From assembly GCF_034190915.1 (NCBI RefSeq), contig NW_026947509.1:34170767-34234766 (forward strand): 64,000 nucleotides of DNA. Direction: 5' to 3'. Origin of the DNA: Cavia porcellus (taxonomy: Eukaryota; Chordata; Mammalia; Rodentia; Caviidae). Of this stretch, positions 1 through 10,770 are shown in pieces. The position numbers were made by a program, and so were the translations under genes. A model generated the notes under the pieces. The model was not told where the DNA came from, ran no database searches, and worked only from the letters and a program-made list of their open reading frames with translations. Positions within the stretch are counted from its first letter, which is position 1. Every line of letters starts with the position of its first letter.

Positions 1-404
1 ATATCTATGTGGCCTGGTATCGCCATAAATATGTGTATCTTAGTCTGAGAATCGGATATATATATAGTAGTAATAATCATCTTTTTAAATATGTAACTAG
101 GGAGATAAATTTTCAGAATAAGCCAAGAGAACAGGATTAAAGAGAAATTGGAGAAAGTACAACCCAAAACAGTCTCAATGTATAGATAAGAAAGAATGTT
201 TTAAAGTTAGATATGAAAAAACGAGCATAGGGTGTTTTGGACAAGATGAATGAAGGCAGTGAACTACAAGAAAATTAGGCTGTTCACAGATGCTCCACTC
301 GGATCTCACTTGAATGAATTTTAAAAACTCAACATCCAATTTTAAAAAATCCTGTGTTAAAGAAAACAGAGCTTTATCAACTGAGAAAATGCCAGATAAC
401 AAAA

Positions 405-527
405 TTACAACAATTAAAAGATTACATGTAAATGGACTAAATTCTCCTGTATAAGGAACAGATTCTCAGACTGGATTTAAAAGACAAAATCTATATACAT
501 GCAACTTACAAAAAAAAAAAAGCATTT
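405..527 (+). mobile_element. L1 fragment (old, decayed)
   Basis: The stretch reads like the L1 segment around the start of ORF2 (a run resembling 'AAATGGACTAAA', then 'CAGACTGGATT' and 'AAAATCTATATACATGCAACTTAC'-like text). It is heavily diverged and has no usable frame. The flanking 1-404 is AT-rich and may belong to the same element, but I cannot show it. Confidence 0.45.
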
Positions 528-539
528 AAAGCAATGATT

Positions 540-709
540 GTGGGGCAGGGTGGCAAATGCCTGTAATTTCAATACCTGGAAGGGTGAAGCAGGAAGAGCA
601 ATGGGAATTTGAGGTCAGTCTGAGATAATGGTGAGTTCCGGGCGTGGGCCAGCCTTAGCTGCAAAGTGAGACCCTATCTCAAAAAAAAAAAAAAAAAAAA
701 AAAAAAACC
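540..709 (+). mobile_element. B1-type SINE
   Basis: Diverged B1 with the 'CCTGTAAT' box region, 'GCAAAGTGAGACCCTATCTC' 3' end and a 27-base A tail. It is bounded by a 12-bp perfect target-site duplication, AAAGCAATGATT, at 528-539 and 710-721. Confidence 0.85.
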
Positions 710-721
710 AAAGCAATGATT

Positions 722-1630
722 TTAAAAACCTGGCTCAGATAAATCCTGTTTGCACAGCAGCAAGCGTAGCATGTCCCAGCATGACTGATTCAATTCTGTG
801 CATCCCGGGATTTCAGCGAACCTAGGCTTACCCAGAATCCAGTGGGAAAGCCCCTAGGAAAGGATTTGCGTGGGAAGCCAGCCTTCAGGAAAGGACGTCC
901 TTTCCAGCCAAGTCTCAAAGAGCCTTGAGGAACACAGGTCAGCCGGATGTTGTGTGCCAGGACGGCTGCAGGAAAAGGCGCATGCCTCAGACGCTGCTCA
1001 ACCTAAGGGAGCCCGCCCGTGGATTTGTAGCAGAGCATCAGCGGGTAGTGCACCCTTGGCACAGGTTGGCTTAAAGCCCAGTAGCGCTCCTTTCATGGTC
1101 CCCAAACACAGGCTCCCCTTAGGCAGTGCCAAGTGACAATCAGCAAGTCCCTGGCCTCACCAAGTCCCCATAGGTTTCCATCTCTCCTGGAAAAGGAAGT
1201 AATCGAAGATACTGCTCCAGAAAGGCCAGATTGAAAAACAGAGAGCTTTCTCAAGTATATGTTAAACTTTCAAAAAAATTAATTGCAGTTTTGAAGGCAA
1301 AGATATTCTCAGTAGATACAAAGATCCACACATCCTTGGCTCAGAGTGCAACACAATAAAATAGAGACAGCACCCACATAGAGGGCATAGAGGAAAAGCT
1401 CCTCAGTGGGACAGTGGAGTTGAAAAGGCTCTGCTAAATATGGGAATGATATTTTTAAAACCAAAAAAGACACCAGGCACACAGATAAATCAGTAGCTAA
1501 ATGTTTTAAAAAGATATGAAGGAATATGTTTAATACATAAAACTGAGATGAAAACAATATTTAAAAACCACTAATATAATGTACCAAGAAGAATACAAAA
1601 GAAACAAAATACACAAAAAGTTTTAATAAG
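722..1630. other. Intergenic stretch, nothing recognised
   Basis: About 0.9 kb of unique-looking DNA. The first part (to about 1140) is moderately GC-rich and the rest AT-rich. No splice-framed coding segment, RNA gene or identifiable repeat was seen. An 88-codon open frame at 870-1136 has no recognisable protein features. Confidence 0.4.
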
Positions 1631-1643
1631 AAATGTCATTTAA

Positions 1644-1793
1644 GCCAGGCGTGGTGGCTCATACCTGTAATCCCAGCACTCAGGAGGCTGAGGCAGGAGG
1701 ATCGTTGTGAGTTCCAGACTAGCCTGGGCTACAAAGTGAGCTCAAGGTCGACCTGAACTGCACAGAGAGACCCTGTCTCAAAAAAGAAAAAAA
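1644..1793 (+). mobile_element. B1-type SINE, nearly full length
   Basis: Starts at 'GCCAGGCGTGGTGGCTCA', has 'GTAATCCCAGCACTC' and 'GAGGCTGAGGCAGGAGGATC', then the duplicated 'GGCTACAAAGTGAGCTCAAGG' region typical of rodent B1, ending 'GAGACCCTGTCTC' plus A-tail. A 13-bp target-site duplication (AAATGTCATTTAA) lies at 1631-1643 and 1794-1806. Confidence 0.95.
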
Positions 1794-1818
1794 AAATGTC
1801 ATTTAAAGTGAAGTCCTA

Positions 1819-1971
1819 GCTGGCCACAGTGGTACATGCCTGTAATCCTGGCACTCAGGAGACTGAGGCAGGAGAGTCACTGCAAATTCAAGACCAGCCA
1901 AGGCTATATAATGAGTTCAAGACCAGCCTGAATTACACAGTGAAACCCTGTTTCAAAAAGACCAAAGAAAT
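1819..1971 (+). mobile_element. B1-type SINE
   Basis: Second B1 immediately downstream of the previous one, in the same orientation. The target-site duplication AAAGTGAAG(T/C)CCTA is at 1805-1818 and 1972-1985. It overlaps the duplication of the neighbouring copy by two bases, so both inserted almost side by side. Confidence 0.92.
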
Positions 1972-2461
1972 AAAGTGAAGCCCTAAAAACTAGAACATCA
2001 TAGGAAATGAACAGTTTTGGATAAAAATAACATGAGAAGAAAAATAAAAACAGAAAAATAGGGACAGATAAGAAAAAGTTCATAAAAGAAATTGAAAATG
2101 TATTCAGAGAAGATTTGTAGAAAGAACAAGTTTCCCAGACTAGAAAATACTGTCATTAACATTTTCAATATCAAATAAACCCAATTTAATTTGTGAGGCA
2201 AATATGGTTATTTTCCATCTATTTGTAAAGATAAAGATTACAATACAAAAAAGTTTTATACTTTTTAAATTCATGTGCAATCTTACCACTTTTGCATATT
2301 TATTTTATCCTATTTTTTCTCTGCTACTACAGTGCATTATTCTGGGGGGTGCAGAATGTGCAGCCATTTCCCATCCTTCACAACTGAATCTTAGTATTGT
2401 TCACATTCATGTTAGTGGTTTATTTTACAAATCTTAAGTGTTTATCAGAAATAACTTTGGT

Positions 2462-2575
2462 TGGGGCTGTAGATTTAGCTCAGCGGCATAAGCACCTGCC
2501 TTGCAAGCAGGCGGTCATAAGTTCGATCCCCGGTACCGATAAAAATTTTAAAAAAAAAAAAGAAAGAAAAGAAAA
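2462..2575 (+). mobile_element. ID-type (tRNA-derived) SINE
   Basis: Has the A-box-like 'TTTAGCTCAGCGGCATAAGC' and B-box-like 'GTTCGATCCC' of a tRNA-derived RNA polymerase III promoter and an A-rich tail. The 15-bp target-site duplication AGAAATAACTT(T/A)GGT is at 2447-2461 and 2576-2590. Confidence 0.93.
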
Positions 2576-2632
2576 AGAAATAACTTAGGTAATAAGTCAG
2601 ATTGTACAGAAGAAACTAAACATATATGTGTA

Positions 2633-2740
2633 ACCAGGCATGGCAGAGCATGCCTGTAACTCCAGCACTTGCGAGGCTAAGGGAGGAGGCATACTGTGAA
2701 TTTGAGGCCAGCCTGGGCTACAGAGTGAAACCCTGTCTCA
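2633..2740 (+). mobile_element. B1-type SINE without the internal duplication
   Basis: 'ACCAGGCATGGCAGAGCATG...GGCTACAGAGTGAAACCCTGTCTCAAA'. The second half lacks the 29-bp-type duplication seen in most B1 copies here, so it is a monomer of the older type or a deletion. Its tail runs into a CATA microsatellite. Confidence 0.85.
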
Positions 2741-2785
2741 AATACATACATACATACATACATTTATACATTCATACATACATAA
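2741..2785 (+). repeat. (TACA)n simple repeat
   Basis: Imperfect TACA/CATA tetranucleotide array that grew out of the A-tail of the preceding B1, a common origin of microsatellites. Confidence 0.85.
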
Positions 2786-2889
2786 ATTATCAACCAGAGG
2801 CAGGCAGACACAGACATTTGGGTTAGAATATTCTTTTGTGAAATCAGGCAGTTCAAATAGAGCACACAGAATTCAAATAGCATAGAAAG

Positions 2890-3330
2890 AATTTTAAAGT
2901 GTACAATTCAGTACTCCTCATGATAGCCATGACACTGTGCAATCATCACCATAATCATCAGTTTTGGAACGTCTCCGCCACACCACAGAGAAAACCAATA
3001 CCCGTCACCAGCGACTGCCCATTTCCCGCCATCTTGGCACGCAGCCCATTCTGGGCACCGCTCTGCTCGGTCCCGGACTTCCTCATCCGGGCACTTCCGT
3101 CAGCGGATTGGATAATCCGTGAGCCCTCGTGGCTGGCTGCCTTAGTTTATTTCTTCCATGCTGTTGCATAAATCAGTACCTCGTTCATCTCTTTCTTTCT
3201 TTTTTTTTTTTTTTAATCGGTACCAGGAATCGAACTCACGATTGCCTGCTTGCAAGCCAGGCGCTTATGCCGCTGAGCTAAATCCCCAGCCCCCACGTTC
3301 ATCTCTTTTTATGGCTGAATAATACTATGG
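2890..3330 (-). mobile_element. Ancient L1 3'-end fragment
   Basis: Reads as the reverse complement of the 3' part of an old mammalian L1 (L1M-type): 'AAAGTGTACAATTCAGTA', '...GTGCAATCATCACCATAATCA...', and at the far end 'TTTTTATGGCTGAATAATACTATGG'. An ID SINE interrupts it at 3195-3295. The CpGs around 3000-3130 are part of this diverged L1 and not a promoter. Confidence 0.75.
3195..3295 (-). mobile_element. ID-type SINE
   Basis: Reverse-oriented ID with 'ATCGGTACCAGGAATCGAAC' and '...GCTGAGCTAAATCCCCAGCC'. A perfect 13-bp duplication CGTTCATCTCTTT lies at 3182-3194 and 3296-3308, inside the old L1. Confidence 0.94.
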
Positions 3331-3384
3331 AAGGGATCAGAAACAAGAATAGACCTATCGAGATATAATTAATTCATTTATGAG

Positions 3385-3478
3385 TTCAGCCTCTCCAAAT
3401 GCAGCCACCTTTCAAAATCCCCACCTCCGAACACACAAGACTTTCAGGGGAGAGATTAGATCCAAACCATCACACGGA
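3385..3478 (-). mobile_element. MaLR LTR fragment (5' part)
   Basis: 'CCCCACCTCCGAACACACAAGACTTTCAGGGGAGAGATTAGATCC' read in pieces matches the reverse complement of the 5' end of MaLR LTRs (MST/MLT type). Short and diverged. Confidence 0.5.
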
Positions 3479-3539
3479 GCTACAGCAATTTCAGCTCCAG
3501 AGGAAATTAAATCAGTCACCAATAAGACATCTACACGCC

Positions 3540-4215
3540 ATGTGTACCACAGCACTAGCCAAGATATGAGGTCAATATAAACATCAGTGAACAAATAGAT
3601 AAACAAAATGGGATATATATGCAAAGGATTGTTCTCCTTCAAAAAGAAGGAAATGCTATTAATGTTAATTAATAAAGAAGATGAGATGTATATGCAACAG
3701 AATACCATGAAGCTTTAAAAAGAAGATATCCTGACATTTATGATAATGTGGATGAATTCAAAGGACATTGTGCTAAGTGAAAGAAACCAAGCACAGAAAG
3801 AAAAGTGCTGCATGTCTCACTTACATAGTACATGGGATTTAAAAAGCTGAACTCAAAGAGTAAGGTGTTTACCAGGAGCTGTGGGGAGGAGGGCGATTTG
3901 GGAGCTATTTTACAAAGGTTACATAATTTCATTTAGACTGGAGGAAAGTTTCAGAGATCTGTTGTATAGCATGATGACCATAATGAATACTAGTGTTTTA
4001 TACACTTGAAAATTCCTAAGAGCTGATTTTGAATATTCTCAGCACAAGAAAAGTATATGAGGTAACAGAAATGTTAATTGGCTTGATTTAGTCATTCCAC
4101 TAAATACATATATATAATATATAAACATAATGTATTATATATCATATATTCTGTTATATATTATGTTTTACAGTTATATATTATGTTGTAGATATATACA
4201 ATTCTGTCATTTAAA
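3540..4215 (+). mobile_element. L1 3' end (L1MA/L1MB-like)
   Basis: Matches, in order, the ORF2 C-terminal and 3' UTR text of old L1s: 'GCCAAGATATGAGGTCAA', '...GTGGATGAATTCAAAGGACATTGTGCTAAGTGAA', 'GGTTACATAATTTCATTTAGACTGGAGG', 'ACACTTGAAAATTCCTAAGAG' and the AT-rich 3' end near 4090-4210. No open frame remains. Confidence 0.85.
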
Positions 4216-4219
4216 ACTT

Positions 4220-4303
4220 TTTGGTGGGGGGTACCAGGGATCAAACTCATGACCTTACACTTGCCAAGCAGGCACTTGTACTGCTGAGCTAAACCCCCAG
4301 CCT
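4220..4303 (-). mobile_element. ID-type SINE
   Basis: Reverse ID: 'GGTACCAGGGATCAAACTC...GCTGAGCTAAACCCCCAGCC'. The target-site duplication TGTCATTTAAAACTT/TGTCAGTAAAAACTT is at 4205-4219 and 4304-4318. Confidence 0.9.
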
Positions 4304-4324
4304 TGTCAGTAAAAACTTGTAAGT

Positions 4325-4441
4325 TAAGTCAATGGCACATGCCTATAATCTCAGCACTCAGGAGGCTGAGGCAGGAAACTTGCTGCGAATTCAAGGCCAG
4401 CCTGAGCTACATAGTGAGACCCTGCCTCAAAAAAAAAAAAA
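4325..4441 (+). mobile_element. B1-type SINE
   Basis: 'ATGGCACATGCCTATAATCTC...GAGACCCTGCCTC' plus A-tail. Short form without the internal duplication. Confidence 0.85.
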
Positions 4442-6150
4442 ATTTAAATTTTAAATAAAATCTAATAGTAAACATTTTTCCATTATTCTCTCTGTAAACA
4501 ATGTGTTTCTCATTGTTTGCCTCAATTCTTTTTAATGTGCAAAATTGGAACACCAATCGGCACTTCCTACCAATTGGCACTTAGAACATTTATTTTGGGG
4601 AAAAGAAACAAAACGAAAACAAACCAAGCTGAGTTAGTGACTCCTCACCTGGCCTTTTATTCGGCTTGGGGACTGTTAATCTTCTTTGTCATTCTATATA
4701 TTTATTTTTACAAGTAGTTTTCATGCAGTGCAGGATTCAGAAGGTAGCAAGGGACATGCATGACCGCACCTCCCTCCCCTCCCTGCTCTGCCGTCCTCCG
4801 CTGCAAGCCAGGAAGTCGCAGGGTTCCTGGAGGCGTTCCAGGGTTCCTGGATCCCCCCCCCCCCCGTGCCATCAGCCAGCCCCTGGCTTGGTGCAGTCTC
4901 AATTTCCCCATCTGTGAAGAAGGGATCTTGACCGTAGCCTCATGAATGGTCCCAAGGGTCCTAGGCAGCGCTGGCAGAGTGCCGGTTCCGTGGGGACCAC
5001 TGTGAAGGAGCCAGAGTGACCCGTCCCCAAGAGTCTGCTTTCGCCCGCAGCGCCCGCAGCGTGGTCCCCACATGGGGCTGGGCTGTTTCTCTGGCCATCA
5101 GCCTCTGGTCCCCATGGCCTCTTGCAGATGACAGACATGGAGTGAGGACCTCTGTCGGAGGTCCTAGTGTTTGCCCTCTTTGAAGCACAACAGTCGCTGC
5201 ACTGATCCGGAATCTGGGTGGCGTTCTTCCTACCAGCAGTGACTGTCTGCAGAGCACAGCAGGTTTTCAGAGGGCTGTTCTCCTGTGCAAACACAGGCAT
5301 GCCTTTAACAATGCGTCCTCACTGCCCTGTCCAGCACAGGCTCAGGGGCCCTCAGATCTTCAGAGGTCAGCGAGGTCAAGGTCAAGATCAAGGCAGAGGT
5401 GCTGGCGCTGGGGTCAGGAGCAGCCAAGAGGCCAACTTCTCCCATCCCTGTCTGTGACTACCTCTGCCATCAGGGAACATTGTTCAAGAGGACAGAAGAG
5501 GAGCTCAGGGCTCCCTCAGCCCCACCCATTCCCAGTGTCTGGGGTGCAGGCAGCTCTGCCCAGGCCGCTGTCTCCCTTCTCTCCAGATGCGCAGGCAGAC
5601 ACTGCGCCTGCCTTCCTAGCGCTGTGCTGTTGTTACTCTAAACCCATGGGCCGAGCCGCCACGGAGACTCGACTTGCTCACTCGTTTTATCGCTGAACCT
5701 TGTGCTTCTTTCTCTTGGACATGGCCTTTCCACTCCCAGGAGAACCCCGCAAGCCCAGTACTTAGCATAATTTTTGTATCTCAGAGGACATATGCATCGT
5801 GAGAGTTTTCGTTTTTACAAGTGTTCTTGGCTTTTGCGTGTATATATCACACTGAGGATATTTAGAATCAGTTTCCCAGCAGTGGTGAAGCCATCGCTAT
5901 GCTGTTGGATCACGTTAGGTGTTCACTGCAGACTCTTAGAGAGACAGATCATCTACACCCGCAGAGCCTTGCCTGGGGTAGCTGGGCCGGTCCTCCACCT
6001 GGCCAGGGCTCCTGTAGGTCCCTTTGGAGTTTAATTTTTGAACTTACTGTTGTCCTGGAGTTTTTAGCTGTGATTGCTGTTGTCATATAGGAATAGTTGT
6101 GATTATTATTGTCATATAGGAATATTTTTATTTTTTAAAATGTTCTTTTT
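4442..6150. other. Intergenic stretch, mostly single copy
   Basis: About 1.7 kb with GC-richer DNA at 4740-5660. A possible MIR (+) at about 4893-4990 ('TCTCAATTTCCCCATCTGTGAA' region). Several overlapping open frames on both strands at 4700-5700 have no start context, splice logic or protein family likeness and are treated as chance. A poly-C run is at 4853-4865. Confidence 0.45.
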
Positions 6151-6151
6151 A

Positions 6152-6240
6152 GGCCAGGGATTTAGTTCAGCAGGGTAAGTGCTTGCCTGGCAACTGCAAG
6201 ATCGTGAGTTCGATCCTGAGTACAATTAAAAAAGGAAAAC
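6152..6240 (+). mobile_element. ID-type SINE, diverged
   Basis: 'AGGCCAGGGATTTAGTTCAG...GAGTTCGATCCTGAGTAC' with A-rich tail. The B-box-like GTTCGATCC is intact. Confidence 0.85.
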
Positions 6241-6514
6241 ACAATTTTCGAAATCTAATTTATTACAGCCTCAAAACTTATACAAAGGCAGGAATAACTT
6301 CGGAAACATGGGCAGGAAACTTTGTTCTTGGATAGGAAAACTCAATATTGAAAAGACATAAAAATTTTTGTTTATATATAAATTCAATAAAATCCCATGA
6401 GAGCATAGTAGGATAGTGTGGGAACTTGGATAAATTATTCTACAATTCTTCTGGAAAGTCAGTATGGAAGAAGAGTAATTTGGAGTGGTGTCCCACCAGA
6501 CATTAAATAATCTT

Positions 6515-6604
6515 TTTTCTAATCGGTACCCAGTATCAAACTCACAAACATGCACTTGCAAGGCAGGCGCTTATGCTGCTGAGCTAAATCCCCAGCCCCC
6601 ACCC
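6515..6604 (-). mobile_element. ID-type SINE
   Basis: Reverse ID with 'AATCGGTACCCAGTATC' and 'GAGCTAAATCCCCAGCCCCC'. Perfect duplication AAATAATCTT at 6505-6514 and 6605-6614. Confidence 0.92.
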
Positions 6605-6630
6605 AAATAATCTTAAAACCATAGTGAATA

Positions 6631-6791
6631 GCTAGGCGTGGTGGTGCCCACCTGTAATCCCAGCACTCAGGAGGCTGAGACAGGAAGATCATTGCAAATT
6701 TGAGACCCACTTAGGCTACAGAGTAAGCTTAAGGCCAGCTGAACTGCATAGTGAGATCCTGTCTCAAAAAGACCAAAACAAAACAAAAAGC
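6631..6791 (+). mobile_element. B1-type SINE
   Basis: 'GCTAGGCGTGGTGGTGCCCA...GTAATCCCAGCACTCAGGAGG...GAGATCCTGTCTC' plus A-rich tail. Target-site duplication CATAGTGAATA/CACAGTGAGTA flanks it. Confidence 0.92.
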
Positions 6792-7680
6792 CCACAGTGA
6801 GTAAGACAATATGGTCAAGAATAAGCAAAAGTAACAAAATAGTCCATGAATACTTGTGAATTCTATATGAAAAAAGTAAAAACTCAAATAGATAGAAAAC
6901 TCCATTAATTTGCTATAAAACACAATAGTTGGGGTAGCAACCTACCCTTTTAAAAAAATACTTGTCTCCTTCACTCTGAGGTAAATCCTGGGATGGTAAA
7001 AGCTATGTAACTTTAAAAGTCAGAAGCATGCTGAATCTAAAAGTACGCTAATGCTTCTGTAACTTTGTGTCACAGCCACAAACGAATGCCATGTGTTGTC
7101 TTAGGGACACTTTTCAAAAAGCAGGTGGTTCCTCAGCCCAAGGAGATGACATTTAAGACGAGGGAGATGGATAGGCTGTGTTCAAGCCTGCAAGGAGCCT
7201 TTTTGCCTGTGAGGCTGTCCTGAAGCTCATCTGGACATCCGTGAAGGGAGAAAGACCACCCCTCATCTCTGAGAACCAGCTGGGCAGTGGAAGAAACACA
7301 CATTTGTCTGAACCCATGAGATCTGCCTGTTTCAGGCTCTCTGGGAGACCTGCCAAGCAGGCAAGCAGACCCCGCAGAGAGACAGACGACAGATGTGAGT
7401 TCGCTCTGTCTGCCCTTGCTGTCTTGCTCACGTTCTAAACTCATTACTGCTTTCTCTGTCTAGGGACAAAACCTAATTTAAGCCATCAGGCATCCATGGA
7501 TGAATTACAGCAGCTTGTGGATGATCCTCGGCAGCTTCCTTGTCTCAGTCTGATGAGAGTTTGGTTTGCCAGGTGGCTTTAATAAACACAGTGGTCATTT
7601 GATACACCTTTATCACCCACCCAAATGCATATAGTATAAAAAAATGGTTAATGAAAAAAACTTGGAAATGACTTCCTGGT
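6792..7680. other. Intergenic stretch, nothing recognised
   Basis: Single-copy-looking DNA. Frames around 7133-7444 are open on both strands simultaneously but show no domain or motif, which points to chance. Confidence 0.4.
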
Positions 7681-7689
7681 TGACTCTCA

Positions 7690-8074
7690 GATTCTTCCAT
7701 GCTGTGTTAGTCACCTTTGCCATCTCTGGGAAACATAACCTGATGCTCCCAATACACAGGAGGAGCAGCTTGTTTGGCTCATGGTTTCAGCAGGTTCAGT
7801 CCATGGCGAAGGGCCTGGTGGGGAAAGTCACTGAATCATGGCACCCAAAAAGCATATGACAAAGAAAGGAGCCAGGAGAATGTACCCTTCCAGGTCATGG
7901 TCCCAGTGACCACCTCCTCCAACCGGACCCCTCCTCCTCATAGCTCATCCACCTCTGACCTCATCCATGGCCACGCGCCCTGACAAGGACAGCACCCCAT
8001 TATCCAGTTACCTGCCCAAAGCCCCACCTCTGAACACATGAGACTCTGGGGGACATTTCAGATCTGAAACAGAA
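7690..8074 (-). mobile_element. MaLR-type LTR
   Basis: Reads as the reverse complement of a MaLR LTR. It opens with 'GTGTTAGTCACCTTTGCC', passes 'TTTGGCTCATGGTTTCAGCAGG', then 'CACCTCTGAACACATGAGACTCTGGGGGACATTTCAGATCTG', the usual 5' LTR text. No internal ERV sequence is attached. Confidence 0.7.
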
Positions 8075-8237
8075 CTCTTAACTGGCTATGTGACCTTGGG
8101 AAAGTTACTCAGTGTGCCTTAGTTTCCTCATCTATAAAATAGGGGTGGAAATATCTATTAGGGTTAAATGTTAATAATTAGTAGCTTAGTAAACACCCGC
8201 AACAGAACCTGGTACCCAATAAGCACTATTTTATTTT
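8075..8237 (+). mobile_element. MIR SINE
   Basis: Contains the MIR core order 'TGGCTATGTGACCTTGGG', 'TTTCCTCATCTATAAAATAGGGG', 'GGTTAAATG...', 'CTGGTACCCAATAAGCACT'. Ancient mammalian tRNA-derived SINE. Confidence 0.8.
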
Positions 8238-8253
8238 TAAATATTCAATTTAG

Positions 8254-8356
8254 GGGCTGGGGATTTAGCTCAGCAGCATAAGCGCCTGCTTTGCAAGCAG
8301 GCAGTCATGAGTTTGATTCCTGGTACCGATAAAAATGAAAAAGACAAAAAGAAAAA
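8254..8356 (+). mobile_element. ID-type SINE
   Basis: 'GGGGCTGGGGATTTAGCTCA' at its start, 'GTTTGATTCCTGGTACCG' near the end, then A-rich tail. Close to the family consensus seen in the window. Confidence 0.92.
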
Positions 8357-8504
8357 GTTTAGGTATTTAAAATATATTTTTTTAAAAATTCAATTTAATT
8401 CAACTGTTTCTTCTTATTTCTCCCACACTTCATTCTTCATGGATGTCTGCGTTGATTCTTTTTTTTTTTTTCTTCTAAAATTTCAGTGTTGATTCTGTGT
8501 TGAT

Positions 8505-9268
8505 TCTTATCATGGTGGTGCTGTAGTCTGGAAGTGGTTTGCCCCTAAGGGTATTAGAAGCATGATCTCCACTGTGCTGGTGTTAAGGGGTGGGGACATT
8601 AGAAGAACAGGGTGGGTCACACCTGTGATCCCAGATTCCCAGAAGCTAAGCCTGCAAATTTGAGCCTATCCTAGGCAATTTAGCAACTTAGCAAAACTCT
8701 GTCTCAGAATAAAAATTTTTAAATCTGGCACCAAAATTCAATGTAAAGATTTTGAGTTCAATACCTAGTACAACAACAATGACAATAATAATAATAATAA
8801 TAGTGGTAATAGTAGTAGTAGTAGTCTTAGACCCTCAGAGAAGTAGGACCTGGAGAGACCATTACTGCCCTGGGGGTGCTGCCCTCAAGGGATTAAGGCC
8901 TTACTTGTGGGACACTGGTTAGTTTTCAGGAAAGGCTTGATATAAAAGCAAGACAGACCCGCCCTACTCTCTCTGGTTGCTATCCTTACCATGGGCTGAA
9001 GTTTGGAATTTGAGGATCCCCAAAGGTCTGTCTCCAGTCTGATGGTACCAGGAAGCTGTGAACACCCAGCTCCCCTCCTTCCTGGCTGCCACAAGGTAAG
9101 CAGCTTTACTCTGACTACTGTGCCATGAGCCCAGCACAGGCCCAAAATCAGCAGGCCCAACCCACCATGTGTGGCACCTTCTGAAACAATGATCTAAAAT
9201 AAATTTTCCCTGTTTTAACACTGATTTTCTTGGATGTTTTGTTACAGTAGCAGAAAACTGACATATCC
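8505..9268 (+). mobile_element. MaLR LTR interrupted by a B1-ID SINE
   Basis: LTR text begins about 8515 ('GCTGTAGTCTGGAAGTGGTTTG'), resumes after an inserted SINE and ends 'CAATGATCTAAAATAAATTTTCCC...GTTTTGTTACAGTAGCAGAAAACTGAC'. It includes its own TATA-like 'GATATAAAAG' at about 8939 and an AATAAA near the 3' end, as expected of an LTR R/U5 region. Confidence 0.75.
8617..8825 (+). mobile_element. B1-ID dimeric SINE with (AAT)n tail
   Basis: B1-like half ('CACACCTGTGATCCCAG...AACTCTGTCTCAG'), an A-rich linker, then a decayed ID half ending 'GAGTTCAATACCTAGTAC', followed by an (ATA/AAT)n and (TAG)n tail. Nested in the LTR. Confidence 0.7.
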
Positions 9269-9274
9269 AGTGTG

Positions 9275-9474
9275 TTCTTCTTCTCACGGGCACTCCACCG
9301 TCATGCCATCCATCACAGCACCCAACCCTTGGTCATCAACAGAAGCTGAACTGATGAAGTCACCCATGGGTTGGGGTTTTAGCCTCCAAACTGTAAGCTA
9401 AATAAACCCCTTTCTTAATATGTTATTCAGTCTCGGGTGTTTTGTGATCACAATGGAAAAGAGACTGCTACAGT
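9275..9474 (+). mobile_element. MaLR LTR 3' fragment
   Basis: 'CCTCCAAACTGTAAGCTAAATAAACCCCTTTC', then 'CAGTCTCGGGTGTTTTGTGATCACAA' and 'AGAGACTGCTACAG': the canonical MaLR 3' end with AATAAA polyadenylation signal. It lies directly behind the previous LTR. Confidence 0.8.
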
Positions 9475-9758
9475 GGAGAATTGTTCAGGACCAACAGTTA
9501 GGGATACATTCATTGTGAAAATGTGATGACAAAGAGCATTGTGAATGTATATACAGGAAACATTCTCATTTATATTTTATTATATGGAATTTAGGAAAAT
9601 TTTATTAGCTTGGCATAAGCTTATGTTTCTCAATCTTAAAAGTTTACTAATGATATATAGAGACAAAATGTACAAATGCGAATGAACTGCCAACTTTAAC
9701 ACATTATGTGTCCATGGCTAATTGTGACTTAATATGTTCTGATGAAAAGTAATCCAAG

Positions 9759-9921
9759 AACTGGGCATGGTGTCTCACACATGTAATCTCAGCTCTTGGG
9801 AGGCAGAGGCAGGAAGATCACTGCCTATTTGAGGCCAACCTGGCCTACAAAGTGAGTTCTAGGTCAGCCTGAACTACATAATGAAACCCTGCCGCAAAAA
9901 GACAACAGAGAAAGAAAAATA
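9759..9921 (+). mobile_element. B1-type SINE
   Basis: 'AACTGGGCATGGTGTCTCAC...GAGGCAGAGGCAGGAAGATC...CTACAAAGTGAGTTCTAGGTC...GAAACCCTGCC' with the internal duplication. Confidence 0.9.
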
Positions 9922-9989
9922 GGTAGAAAGAAAATCCAAGATCTTATAAGGTTATTTAGCTTTTGCCATTTTTTAAATTTTAAAAGTCT

Positions 9990-10770
9990 TCTTCTCACTT
10001 GCCTATCAGGGTGGCTAGAAAAGAAAGCCAGACAGCAGTAAGTGCTGGCAATGACGCAGAGAAACCAGACTCCTTGTGCACTGTTGGGGAACAGATGGCA
10101 TAGCCACTGGGGACAGTGTCCTCAGAAGTTAACTGTGAATTCGTGTGACCAGTCATCCACTAGTTAAATACCCAAGAAAATGAAAACACACATCCACACA
10201 AAAGCTTATGCACGCACATTCATAAAGCACCATTCATAGTAGCTCAGAAGTGGAAATGGTCCAAAGATCCACCCACTAATGGCTGGATAAGCAAACTGTG
10301 GCCCATCCACACAATGGAACAGCACTTGGCCACACTGCATAGCATCCGTGGGGGCTGAAATTTTTGCAGTATGGGGCTTGAATCCAGAGGCACTATCCTG
10401 CTGATCTACACTCCCAGGTGCCTCGCTGGTAGCTGGAACTGCAGGTGTGCACCACATCTGGCAGTGAGGCCTGAATCCTGAGAGCATCATGCTAAGTGGC
10501 AGAAGCCAGACACAAAAGACCACACATTGTGTGACCCTGTTTATATGAAATGTCCAGAAGAGCAAATCTGCAGAAAAAGGAGACTGCTGTTGTGACAGCC
10601 TGGGGACCAGGTAGGGGATCTGGCAGGGATGGGGTACAAGATTGCTTCTCAGGGTGTGGGAAAGATTCTCAGAGTGATTATAGTGAGAATAGCCTGAGGC
10701 TGAACAAACTCAACAGCACCAAGCAGTACATGTTAGGGGGTAAACTGTGTGGTGTAGGAACCATATATCT
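9990..10770 (+). mobile_element. L1 3' end (L1M type), interrupted
   Basis: Successive pieces match the end of an old L1 ORF2: 'GTGCACTGTTGGGGAACAG', 'ATACCCAAGAAAATGAAAACACA', 'GCACATTCATAAAG', 'GGCTGGATAAGCAAACTGTGG', 'GAAGCCAGACACAAAAGACC' and the 3' UTR run to about 10770. A B1-ID SINE sits at 10358-10464. Confidence 0.8.
10358..10464 (-). mobile_element. Decayed B1-ID dimeric SINE
   Basis: Reverse ID remnant ('GCAGTATGGGGCTTGAATCC...CTGATCTACACTCCCAG') followed by a reverse B1 remnant ('GGTAGCTGGAACTGCAGGTG', 'CACCACATCTGGC'). It interrupts the L1. Confidence 0.55.

Noticed and set aside
2990..3130. CpG-rich stretch with CCGCCATCTTGG and CACTTCCG, resembling YY1 and ETS promoter sites.
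   Set aside because: It aligns step by step with the 3' part of an ancient reverse-oriented L1, so the CpGs are mutational and there is no promoter context.
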